Below are positions 22,621 through 33,389 of a DNA stretch of 64,000 nucleotides, one piece after another. A program made the position numbers and the translations under genes. A model generated the notes under the pieces. The model saw nothing but the letters and a program-made list of their open reading frames with translations, ran no database searches and was not told the DNA's origin. The DNA is from Nageia nagi (Eukaryota; Pinophyta). Location: the NCBI GenBank assembly GCA_050084985.1, contig JBITNC010000002.1, forward strand, positions 13,516,001 to 13,580,000, given 5' to 3'. Positions within the stretch are counted from its first letter, which is position 1, and every line of letters starts with the position of its first letter.

Positions 22621-23442
22621 AATAATTGGAATACATGGATCATCATACTTGGAGTTAACTAGCTTACCTGAAATTAGGTATGCTAGTTTACCATATACCT
22701 AAATGATCTTAGGATATACTTTCTCCTTCATTAATCCTTTTTTGATACAAATTTATTTGACCATTTTATTTAGTTTAGGAACCTTCTTAATTATTGTAAC
22801 ACTAGTACTGATATATTTAATCTTTTCAATTCCTTAAGTAGATTTGATTCTTCCTATTTGATTTTTTTCTGTAAATCTCCTAGGATATGGTGGTTCTTGA
22901 TTCTGTATCTCAATCTTTTTCTTTTCATTCTTTTGATCACTTTTTTTTTTTTTTTTTTGATCATTCTCTTGTATATATTCTTTATAATCATCATTAGGAA
23001 TTTTAGTAATAATAGATGGAGAAAGTTCCTCTATTATCTTATAAGATCTCAACTATATATCATGGCATTGAATAACATTAATTAATGTTGTATTTTCTTG
23101 ATCCATGTGATAGGCAAGTGCAATAGTTTTCCTATTATTATTTGGATTTTATATTAGTTGAATAGGAAGGGCTAGTTTTTTAGGTACTTGTTGTTGATTT
23201 GAGGTTGGTTGCTATTGAATTAGTCTTGGTAACAAAGCTTATTGTTAATTATTTTTATTTCATCTCTTTTGCTAATTTTGATTCCAGTTAGGTTGATTGG
23301 TCTGATTCCAATTATGTTGTTGCATATTATTCCATTGTTATCCTCCCCATTATTGATTCTATGCATACTGATACCAAACTTGATTTGGTGGCATCCATGA
23401 TGGTGAATATTGAACCATGGGCTATGGATATGGTATGTTCCA
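22621..23442 (-). pseudogene. gag-to-protease region of element A
   Basis: Decayed coding sequence on the minus strand includes a Lys-rich run (a T homopolymer at 22942-22959 on the plus strand) followed by P-P-Y-P-R-R-F near 22880, a word that precedes the protease in Athila and Tat polyproteins (usually P-P-F-P). Frameshifts and stops are frequent. Confidence 0.6.
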
Positions 23443-24965
23443 CTAAGGTTGCATAAAAAGCCTATTCTGAAATCCAATATTAATCCTTGCCCCAATAACA
23501 TTTGTACCTATTACCATATTTTCTACAAACATTTGAGCTATAGTAAAAAAATTACATTCATCAGTTACATGATTTTCATTGCATAAACTATATATTTTAG
23601 TTTTGTTAAGAGGACATTCATGTAATGCATGTTTCTTTCTACATATTGGAAAATAAATTGGTAAAGATTCTTGAGATTCTTTTGCTTTGTTTGACTTGTT
23701 TTCTTCTCCTTTTAATTGATTTAATTCAACTAAAATATCAGTTGAAGTTTGCAAGTTCTTCTATCAATTCACTTATAGTTTAATATCAAATTTTTTCTAA
23801 AGTTTAGCTTTTAGAGAAGAAGTCCTTATTTTGGATTAGTTTATATATATTTCAATTATATCATCCAAATCTAACTTGTTCATATTTCCTTTTCCCATTA
23901 TGTTAAGGACATATAATGAAGAATATGATAGTCCACTTAAAAAGATGGGTTTTACAAATTCTTGACCTATAGTTGTACCACACCTCTTTTGAACAAACAT
24001 GAATTTATCCAAATAGTATTCAAGACTTTCTTCTTGTTGTTGCTTAATTTTGAATAATTCATCTTTCCTATATTTTACTTTTTAGTACTCTTGATATTTA
24101 TCTAGAAAAATATTTTCCATATCTACCCAATTAGTGATGGAATCTAGAGCCAATCCCATGAACCATCTCATTGCATTACCTTCAAATTTCATGGATATAA
24201 TTTCAATTTCCAAGCATCAATTTCATAATCATAAGTTCTTCAAATTATTTTGAACTTAAATTGGAATTAACCAAGGCCTTCACTAGAGAAAACCTCTAAA
24301 TTTGTGTAAAATAGATGGTGAAATGTTCTTCATAGGTTTATTATTTTATGTCATAACTTGATTGATTACAATAGGATAGGTAAAATTTTTAGTGGTAGCT
24401 AGATTACCACCTCCTCCACCACTTCCAACTCTACTTCCTCTTGATATTTTGACTAATGGATTAACAAAAGTATTTTTAAGATCTAAAGGAAATGGTCCTA
24501 AGCTATAATAGATATGAAAGGTTCTTTGGCTACCTCTCTCTCTACTTCAAAATAAGCTTCACTTGAATAAAAGTGAATAGGAAAAGGTGAAGTTCTTTCC
24601 AAAAATCTTATTGCCTTTTTGAATGTCAACTCAATGGGAATTATTTCACCAACTTGCTCTTCTGAAGGACTAGAATTGCTAATTTCTAGACTTCTCTTAG
24701 TGTATTTTTTAGCTTCTTCAAAAAATTTTGTATTTAAAATGTTCCTAAAAAATGATTCTTTCAAGATTGTAGTTTGTGACTAGATTTGTTCAACAACATT
24801 TCTTTCTTCTATATTTTCATTCTTTTGAGAGCTAGAACCCTCTCCGAACTCAAAGGTATTTTTCTTGGGGGATTTTGGTTGTGCTCTACATCTACCTCTA
24901 TTTCTATTATCTCTACCTCTACTAACAAGTATCCCCCTTTTCCTCTAGCTCTATTAATCCATTCT
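23443..24965 (-). pseudogene. gag of element A
   Basis: The minus strand starts with an Arg/Gly-rich head (G-R-D-N-R-N-R-G-R-C near 24900), then an acidic stretch (24764-24498), a Gly run (S-G-G-G-G-G-N, 24410), and the capsid-like core with G-N-A-M-R-W-F-M-G-L and Y-R-K-D-E-L-F-K-I-K-Q-Q-Q-E (24190-24040). The C-terminal part (23754-23443) carries two zinc-knuckle-like motifs, C-R-K-K-H-A-L-H-E-C and C-N-E-N-H-V-T-D-E-C, each lacking or altering the first Cys. Gag would package element RNA. Stops occur throughout. Confidence 0.78.
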
Positions 24966-25263
24966 AGAAAAATGCTAAAAATTTGAAAACTACATAATGT
25001 TTAAAATAGTTTCTCTAATAAATACAAGATATAGAATTGCTCAAGACCACTCAAACTTTTAAGATAATAGAGATCAATAGAAAGATTGACTTATCCAAAT
25101 AAGATTACATAGATGAAATCATATTATTCAGATATGACCACCTTCATAAAATCCCTATCTTCTTATAATTTAGGAGACATGGTTATACATAATTTTTTCA
25201 ATGATTCTAGCATCAATCTTATCATGACATTTCATGAAAATAGTTTCAATCAACACTATTTGA

Positions 25264-25281
25264 TCCTTGATAATGATGCCA
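25264..25281 (-). promoter_or_regulatory. Eroded primer-binding site of element A
   Basis: Just inside the 5' LTR the minus strand reads TTTTTGGCATCATTATCAAG. Athila-type elements usually have TTTGGCGCCGTTGCCGGGGA at this place. Most of the differences are C-to-T or G-to-A at CpG-type positions. It is therefore best read as a methylation-eroded Athila-type site, not a new primer. Confidence 0.6.
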
Positions 25282-25285
25282 AAAA

Positions 25286-26461
25286 TGATGGATGTCAATA
25301 CATCATTTAATTTATCAAATTCAAGATAGATGTCCCAAGGTTATATACAGCTAATACATGAGTTTAAATACTATGATTTAATAGAAATATCATACTTTAA
25401 TTGAAGTAGACTAAAAATAAAATCAAAAAAATATAAATGCAATTAGATAACTTCATAAACATGCACACTTATATAATAAAGTAAAATTGTTGAACCCAAA
25501 TGTTGAATTGAAGTGAAATAAGGATATGAGACTATTTTTAGTTAGAGTGGTCCCCCCTCCTTCCAATAGAGATCAAGAACACAACTTTAGAATATAAAAA
25601 TTAAACTTGTTTTTGTATTATATTTCTTCACATACTAGCATACACACTTCAAAAAATTGGAATATAACTATGTATTTAGAATAATAGATGCTAGCTTTTC
25701 CATGAATGGTGAAGGCTTATTTATTTCTAAGATGCTAACCGAGTCAATAAATCCTAATTAATTATGTCCTATGCATCATAGGTTTATTTGAAATAGAATT
25801 CTTCCTAATCTATTATTATGAAGATACATATGTAAAAAGCATCAAGTTAGCATTTAGTTTATTATCAACTACTTAAACTTGGTCAATCATTAATAACAAT
25901 TTGAATTTATCTTTGCACTTGTTCTTTTATTGTCTACCTCCTCCTAGATCATTGATTAACTCTTAGAATGTTACTATGAATTCAATTATAATTTATGCTA
26001 GACTTATGGATTTCAGTGCAAAGTAACTATAATACAGATGGTAGGACACTTTTGAAGCTTATCGTATCCTATATCTAAAGCTCATTGTTAAGATTCTAAA
26101 GCTAATAATTTTGGACCTTTCTATTAGGATTCTAAAGCCAATCATTCTAGAGCTCAATTATGAAGCTAATCATTTTGGAGCTCAATTCTAAAGCTGATCA
26201 TTCTAGAGTTCAATTCTAAAGCTAACTCTTACCTTAATCCATTGATTGTTACTTGGTGTAAAATATAAACATTTATGCACTCAAAAATAACTATTCACAT
26301 CAATAATATACAAATAATAGAAACATATGCAAATATGCATTTAATTTTAAATATAATAGTTAAATAAGTTAAAATATAATAAAGGAGTTCTATAGTGTTC
26401 CAAATATATTAAATATATTTATTTAATCTTGACAAAATTGAGACATTTTCTTACCTCATCA
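25286..26461 (-). repeat. 5' LTR of element A (1,176 bp)
   Basis: It begins TGATGGATG and ends CTCATCA on the plus strand and aligns along its length with 3936-5107 plus 6539-6583. It includes the minisatellite block and is followed by the right target duplication TATAT (26462-26466). Confidence 0.85.
26085..26228. repeat. 28-30-bp minisatellite in the right LTR of element A
   Basis: Units with TCTAAAGC and ATTCTAGAGCTCAATT-like words have anchors at 26109, 26146, 26173 and 26202, matching the array in the left LTR. Confidence 0.75.
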
Positions 26462-26466
26462 TATAT

Positions 26467-27959
26467 CTCAACATGCAGTATGTACTATAGGCTTTGCTTT
26501 ACAACTTTTGATCTTGGCTTCTTAGATCTTTCTACTTTTCAAATGGTATTTGTGGCGAAGGAGAGTCTTAGTTTTGCTAGATATGGGATGGTTTTTGGGT
26601 TTTGTAAATAGTTTTGGTGATGTATTTATTTTGTAGGATAGGTTATAATTTTTAAATGATATTTTTAATCTGGTTTAGCAAGAGGTTGTAAGTGGTTTTT
26701 TTTATCTATGTAGGGTTTTTATTCATTGGATCTAATGATATTTAGGATTTCTAGTTTGAGATGGTATATTTTTAAGGATTCAAAATGATTTATTTTTGAT
26801 AATTACCAAGGATAGCAATCATCACCTTTTATGTCATATGTGTTCAATGGTGAGGATCATGCGATGTCCTAGGAATGTAAGATTTAAAATAGCCATATAT
26901 TGAGAATTTAATTCTTAGAGAAGATAAGTAATGAATGGTTTTGATCTATATTCCCATCATACATTTTATGCCACATGGTTATCATTTCCCCCAAAATTAC
27001 TTTGTCATCATAACCTCATTCATGTGATGATGACATGTCCATTGATCTATATTAATTATAATTATGATACTTAATTTGTTATTTAGTTATAAATGTATGG
27101 TATATAGTTCTCCTTCTATGTGTTTCTAGTATTTTTCTTTTCCAAGAGTTGTTAAGGAAATCAAGTTTCTCATATCACTAGTGAATTTAAGGTGAATTTT
27201 GTTAGCAATTCCACTTTGCTGAGTGTTTAAATGGTTAATGATGATGGGGAAAGTCAAGATTAGATTGTATGATCTTGAATTCATAGAATTCATATGTATT
27301 TTAGTTACTTTGCAATAAGAGACCATGGCATCAATGATGGTAGGGGATGTAAAGTCTCTATATTTATTCTCAAAGAATGGTTTGAGGACTTAAAATCTTC
27401 CTACTTATTGCAAGGGCCCAAGTAGTTATTTCCCTCATTTCTTAGTTTGAGATATTCCTCCTACTTGTTGATGTCATCATAGTGTTCATAAATTTTTTTT
27501 GGTTAAAATGTATGGAAAGTATTAGCAATTACTCATCCCCTACTTAAAATTTTGGGGAAACTATTGTTCTTACCATTAATTAGGTGCCTTATCCTTTATG
27601 AATTCAGAGGAGTATATGTAATTAGATTGGGGTATAATATTCATGATGGTTACTCTATTTTGAGATCAAATTATTTGTTACTATGAGGGAAGAACTATAT
27701 ATATAGTGCCTCAATATTTAAAAGGAGAGTTTTTTTTTCAATATTGGATTAAATTTGTTGGTTAATTATATTTGTTATCTTCTAATTATGAGTGTAATTT
27801 TCACATTATATGATGTTCTTGTAATAATTAATGGTATTCAATTCTAATTTTATGGTAAAAATAATCCCAATGATCTAATATTATTCTAAAACTACCAATC
27901 TCGATAGTAAATATTAGCATTTATCAATTTCAAGTTCCTATTATATCTTTTATGATGGT
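26467..27959. other. Non-coding stretch between element A and pol of element D
   Basis: No protein motif is seen. It lies downstream of element D's pol (minus strand), so it should hold D's 3' untranslated region and 3' LTR, but I could not find a partner LTR on the other side. Confidence 0.4.
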
Positions 27960-29090
27960 TTAATTTCGTTCCTATCACTAGTATGAGATCTATATTTCTT
28001 TAATCAATGCCCATCCACATACACTTATCAAATCTTATCATTTAATTTTTTAAGGAAAACTATTCCTTCCCCTTTAATATCCTCAATAATAAATGGTCCT
28101 AATTAGTGAATCCTTAATTTACTAGGCTTATGTTTGTAGTGATTGTCATATAACAAGACCTGATATTCGATTTGAAATAATTTACTTTTAATGTATCGAT
28201 TTTTCCATGATTTATATCATTTCTTATCTTGTATTTGATTATACATTACCATATGATATTTCTCACTTATTTGTTTAGTGGAAAATAGTTTGTGCTCTAG
28301 TAATTCTTTATTGTAAATTCAATTGGTAATATTTTTTCAATTCCATAAACTAAATCAAAGGGGGCAATTTTTGTTAACCTTTTATAGGTGGTTTGGTATT
28401 TTTAGAGAATGATTGGTAATTTATCCTTTGAATTAGATCTTCTAACATTGATTACCTTAGTCATGGTATTATCTAATACATTATTAACATATTCCACCAC
28501 ATAGTTTTCTTAAGGGTGGTATGGGGAACTTATTTTGTGTTGAATCATGAATTTAAAAAGGAGTTCCTTGATGATGTCATTTCAAAAATACTTTTTCATG
28601 GTTTCTTAATATTCTCATAACTAATTGTTTATATTGTGTATGTTGTAAAATCTTTAGTTACCATGGGTTCTATTCATCTAGTAAAATATTCAACTCTAAT
28701 AATAATATATTTTATACTAGTTCATTTTTATGGGGTAGAGATGGGTCCTGTTGGAATTTGAGCTGATTTAACTAGGCAATTCACTTGGTTTCAACATTTT
28801 ATTTAAGTTACTAAAAAAACATAGTGGTTAGGGCATTTCATAAAGAAACTCATAGGCATTTTGTATCCAAAGTATTTTACTTCTAGAATGTGTGGGCATT
28901 TCTCAAGTGCAAGAATGTTTCATTAGAGAAAGCATACTTCATCAATATTTTTGGTGGTTTTCTAGTTTTAGTATGTTTTGATATTTTTCTAACTTATTTG
29001 ATCAACATACATCATGTGGAATATCATTACAAACATGCAAAATAGTAAGAACATAATGTAGTAGTTTTTTATTCACTAAGATTTTACATT
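27960..29090 (-). pseudogene. Integrase of element D
   Basis: The minus strand gives A-Q-I-P-T-G-P-I-S-T-P and Y-I-I-I-R-V-E-Y-F-T-R (28770-28690), then F-E-M-T-S-S-R-N-S-F-L-N-S (28580), where the second catalytic Asp of T-S-D-R-G-T has been lost (here S-S-R-N). Next comes I-S-S-P-Y-H-P-x-E-N-Y-V-V-E-Y-V-N (28530), which keeps the Glu. A C-terminal GPF/Y domain reads L-L-Y-D-N-H-Y-K-H-K-P-S-K-L-R and L-G-P-F-I-I-E near 28130-28070. Numerous stops are present. Confidence 0.78.
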
Positions 29091-29352
29091 ATTTTCTAAT
29101 AGATTTAATTGTACATGAGAATATCATTATCAAATAGTACTCTATATCCTAGTTCTATTAGTGAACTATAAATGTGTATTACTTAATTTGATAATAAAAT
29201 TCAATGAGCATATTTATCATTATGGTATAAAATATTTTTGATCTTTTGGATTAGAGAGATCTCGTAGGAATTTTATGAAATTCATCAAGTTTTGTATAAA
29301 ATCTTGTACCCAATCTTCCTATTCTGCAATTCCATTTATTGATCAATCTAAA

Positions 29353-30235
29353 ATGGCTGACAATAACAACTCATTATCTCTTTTTGAGTTTAATTATGAT
29401 GACTATGAGTATTGGAGTATCAAAATGAGGACTCTACTCATAGGCAAAGGCATTTGGGATATAGTTGAATAAGGTTACATTAAACCTACTTATTGGAGCA
29501 CTCTTGTTACTAATGAGAAGAATGCAAGGAAAAATGCTAAAAAAAAGAATAGTTATCCATTCCAACACATTCAATAAAGCTTGGATAAGAGTATCTTTCC
29601 AAGAATTTCCTCATGTACTATAGACGAATAAGCATGGAAGGAATTGAAGGATGGGTACCAAGGTAATGATCAAGTAAATAAAATCAAGCTTTAAACTTGA
29701 AGAGAGAGTTTGAGAATCTCAAAATAAATAAAGGAGAAAGTGTAAGATACTATTGTGTAAGAGTTAAAGCTTATATAGACAAGATCAAAAACTTTGGTGA
29801 GGAAATAAAAATAAATTTGTTATGAAAAAGGTATTGAGAACTCTTATTCCCAAATGGAACCATGTTTCCACCATAATGAAAGAGATTGAGGACATAACTT
29901 ATCTTGATTATGATTAGTTGATTGGTTCATTTATGTCCCATGAAAAAAGGCTACAAGAAACTACATCATCAAATATTGGTGGTATAGAAGAGAAATATTT
30001 TGCATCCATAGAGGATGAAACTAGCACAAGTGGTCAAGGTAAAGGCCAAAAGAGAGGAAAATCTCTTTCAAAGGGTAGAGAAAGAGGAACAAAAGGTACT
30101 TATAAAGGAATAGGAAGAAGCAAAGGTCATAAAATAATTAAACAATATAACTATTATAACAAGTTTGGTCACTATGAGAGGGATTGTAGGTTGAAGGCTT
30201 TTATAGAAGAGAGAAGTAATGCATATTATTAAGAA
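29353..30235 (+). pseudogene. gag of the copia block
   Basis: The ATG at 29353 starts M-A-D-N-N-N-S-L and continues Y-W-S-I-K-M-R-T-L-L, the UBN2-type copia gag start. The middle has W-K-E-L-K-D-G-Y-Q-G and L-K-R-E-F-E-N-L-K, and the end a zinc knuckle Y-N-Y-Y-N-K-F-G-H-Y-E-R-D-C in which the first two Cys are Tyr. This is consistent with TGT/TGC-to-TAT/TAC (G-to-A) changes. A stop follows at 29470. Confidence 0.82.
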
Positions 30236-31520
30236 GAGTATGGATATTCAAAAATTTTGTTGATTTATGAAAATTATTATCAAAACTTACAAGAGACATA
30301 GATACTTGATATGGGCTACTCCAACCACATGATTGGTAAGAGGGAGTTTTTTGCTACCATGGACAACCCATATAAATCTAAGATCAAGCTTTGAGATGAC
30401 AAGGCCTTGCATGTTGAAGGAATTAGAGCTATGGAGTTGCCCATAAAAGAAGGTAAAAATAAGGTAAATGATATTTATAAAACTCCAAATTTGAAAGATA
30501 ATTTGTTTAGTGTTGGTCAAATAACGAAAATAATTATAAGCTTATTTTTGAAGATGGAAAATATGTAATATTTGATAAGAGTAATGGTCATAGGCTGGTC
30601 ATAATAGTCCCTATGAAAAATAATAAATTATTTCCATTAAAATTTGGAGGAAAAAGGGTTAGTATTTCAAGTATTTTCATGGAAAAAAAATTTGGTTGTG
30701 GCACCATAGATATGGTCATTTGAACTTCACAATTTTGAGAACATATAAAGAAATGTTATATGGGATACCAAATGTTGAATATCACAATGGATTTTGTGAA
30801 GGTTGTGCTTTGGATAAGCACTCAAGATAAATTTTTCCAAGATGAAAATCATTGAGAGTCTCTTATAGACTATAATTGGTGCATTCCAACATATATGGAC
30901 CAATGCAAACATAAATTTTGGGCAAGAATTACTACTTTCTCACTTTTATAGATGATTTCTCAAGAATATGGTGGGTATATTTGTTGAATACCAAAGATGA
31001 AGCTTTTGAATGATTTAATGAGTTTAATAATAATGTATATAATCAAAGTGGATATTATGTAAAATGCTTAAGTATTGATAGAGGAGGAAAATTTTGCTGA
31101 AATGAATTCCTTTAATTTTACAATGATTATGGAATCAAAAGGTAACTCAATTTTGCCTACACTCCATAAAAACATGGTGTGGATGAGAAAAATAATAAAA
31201 ATACTATTGAAATATATAGAAGCATGCTTCAAACTAAAAAAATGATAAATATGTAGTTAGTTTATGCATTAAGGAAAACAATCTATATTTTGAATAGGAG
31301 TCCAACTATCACATTAGATGAAATCACTTCATATCAAAGATAGTTTGAAAAGAAACCAAATGTAAATAATTTTATATTTTTTGGTTATCTATATTATGCA
31401 AATATACTTTATTAAAATAGGAGAAATTTAAATCCAAAATGTGAAGCATGTTTTTTATTAGGTATTGTGAAAATACTAAGACATATAGAATCTACAATCC
31501 AAAAATGCATAAGGTAGTGT
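30236..31520 (+). pseudogene. Protease and integrase of the copia block
   Basis: Protease reads L-D-M-G-Y-S-N-H-M-I-G at 30308, where copia has L-D-S-G-C-S-N-H-M-T-G: the Asp is kept, the Ser and Cys are changed. It continues to N-L-F-S-V-G-Q near 30505. Integrase has the pre-domain W-L-W-H-H-R-Y-G-H-L-N (30697), the zinc Cys of C-E-G-C-A-L-D-K-H (30800), the core words F-L-T-F-I-D-D-F-S-R-I-W-W-V-Y (30935), I-D-R-G-G-K-F (31075) and K-H-G-V-D-E-K-N (31170). Many stops and frameshifts. Confidence 0.8.
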
Positions 31521-31779
31521 TTTGTAGAGATATCATTTTTGATGAAGGGGGGGTGTATGGACATAAAAAAATCCATTTTGATGATGGATACAATGATGAG
31601 AGATCCTCTAAAGTGTAATCTACTATTTAGCCTAGCAAAACAAAAATCAATCCCAAATGATGTTGATGAATCTTCAAGTGCATTCAAGAATAAGAAAGGT
31701 TCAAGGATACTTTCTATACATGCATCCTCTAAAATATTATACACTAATTTCCAAACAAGAATCACAAGATTCTAAGGAT

Positions 31780-33345
31780 AATAAATGGATAAATTTGTAA
31801 CAAGAGTTGAAAACTTGAAAATATATGATGATGAAGATGATGTTGACCCTAGAGTTAAGGTTGTAAATTATGTTTTAATGACTAGTGTTGAGCTAGATCC
31901 ATCTAGTTATGAACAAGCATGCACTAATATTTTATGTATGAATGCCATGGAAGATGAAATAAATTCCATAAAAAGGAATAATACTTGGGAGTTTGTGGAT
32001 ATTCAAAAAGGTAAAAGATCTATTAGTTCTAACTAGGTCTTTAAGACCAAATATGAAAATGATGGGACCCTAGAGAGGGACAACGAAAGAATTGTGGTCA
32101 AGTGCTTCACATAAAGATATGGTATTGATTATGAGGAAACCTTTGCATTGGTGTAAATAAAAGAGAAAATAAGGTTACTTATTTCTTTATCTTCCCATAA
32201 AGGTTGAAAAATTCATCATATGTATATTAAGAGTACATTCTTGAATGACTACTTAAATGAAAAAGTTTATGTGAAATAACCTTAAGGCTTTGAGATCAAA
32301 TGGAAATATCATCCCAAATACAAGTTGAAGAAGGATTTGTATGGTCTAAATCAAGATCCAAGATCTTGGTACTCAATAATTGATGGGTACTTCCATCAAT
32401 ATGGTTTTACAAAGAAGCAAGAGTGAACCTACCCTCTATCACATGAAATAAGGTAATGATATCTTATTTATTTCTTATGTATTGATGATTTTATTTGCAT
32501 GGGTATTTATTTAATATTTATTGATGATTTTAATAAATCCATGATGCAAGATTTTGAAATAAAAGGTCTTGGTTTGATGCACTATTTGTTTGGTATGGAT
32601 GTGCATCAAAGAGATGATATTTTCATTTATCAAACTAAATATGTTAATAATATGTTAAACAAATTTGGCATGGATAATTATAAACCACTCCCAACACCAA
32701 TAGTTCATAGTGTAGTTTTTTACTAAGGATGATAGGGTTGGAAAAATTGATGTAACCACATATAGGACCATTGTTTGAAGCTTAATGTTTCTCATAAATT
32801 ATATACTTGATCTTGCTTATGTCATCTCAATTGTCTCAAGATATATGAGTGATCCTTCTGAATATCACTTAAAAGCAATAAAAATAATCTTTTGGTATAT
32901 GAAAGGTATAACTAATTTTGGCATCCATTACTATAATATTGATGATATAAAAATTGGTAGCTTTAGTGCTTTTGATTGGGAAGTAATATTGATGATATAA
33001 AGTCTACATCAAGGAATGTTTTCAACCTCTAATTAGGTATGATTACATGCAGCTCAAGGAAGGAAAGTACAATTGTACTTTCTTCTACAAAGGTTAAATA
33101 CAATGCAGTCACAAGTGCTAGTGCCTAAGCATTGTGATTGAGGAAATTTCTTGAACAATTTGGTGAAAAATAATGTGGTCCAATAACCTTATTTTGTGAA
33201 ACAAATTTCCATTCAATTAGAGAATAAACCAAACCATCATAGCATATCTAAACACTTTGACATGAAATACCACTTCATTAGGTATATGATGGAGAAAAAA
33301 TCACTTACCTAAGACATTATAACAAGTTGAGAAGTAAAAATAAAT
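31780..33345 (+). pseudogene. Reverse transcriptase and RNase H of the copia block
   Basis: The plus strand gives M-E-D-E-I-N-S-I-K-R-N-N-T-W-E-F-V (31945), V-F-K-T-K-Y (32038), Y-G-I-D-Y-E-E-T-F-A (32120), K-K-D-L-Y-G-L-N-Q-D-P-R-S-W-Y (32330), F-I-D-D-F in place of the usual Y-V-D-D box (32518), L-G-L-M-H-Y-L-F-G-M-D-V (32570) and I-Y-Q-T-K-Y-V-N-N-M-L (32627). RNase H follows with L-D-L-A-Y-V-I-S-I-V-S-R-Y-M-S (32806) and F-D-M-K-Y-H-F-I-R near 33260. Order and wording are unmistakably copia. Confidence 0.85.
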
Positions 33346-33389
33346 AGGCATTTAATAAGACAACATAGCATTTTGTACATTGTAAAAAT

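Larger units (their letters stand above)
3936..26461 (-). mobile_element. Element A: Athila/Tat-like Ty3/gypsy retrotransposon, about 22.5 kb with nested insertions
   Basis: Homologous LTRs lie at 3936-6583 (interrupted) and 25286-26461. Both begin TGATG and end CATCA on the plus strand. The flanks TAAAT (3931-3935) and TATAT (26462-26466) are a 5-bp target duplication with one mismatch. Read on the minus strand the order is 5' LTR, primer-binding site, gag (24965-23443), protease, reverse transcriptase (about 15240-14401), RNase H (14400-13869), integrase (13640-12790), an extra frame, polypurine tract, 3' LTR. That order, with pol domains typical of the chromodomain-less plant branch, supports Athila/Tat. 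A complete chromovirus splits the protease, and a 1.43-kb insert splits the 3' LTR. Stops and frameshifts are frequent, so it is an old dead copy. Confidence 0.85.
29353..33345 (+). mobile_element. Ty1/copia coding block, decayed, LTRs not found
   Basis: Gag, protease, integrase, reverse transcriptase and RNase H follow one another on the plus strand in copia order (integrase before reverse transcriptase). It interrupts element D between RNase H and integrase. D's RNase H can be followed to about 33390, only some 45 bases from the last copia residues, so there is no room for a 3' LTR. No 5' LTR partner is visible either. It is probably a truncated copy or one whose LTRs were lost. Confidence 0.85.

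Noticed and set aside
22942-22959. T homopolymer as a poly-A tail of a retroposed gene
   Set aside because: It lies inside the decayed gag-protease frame of element A and encodes a Lys run there.
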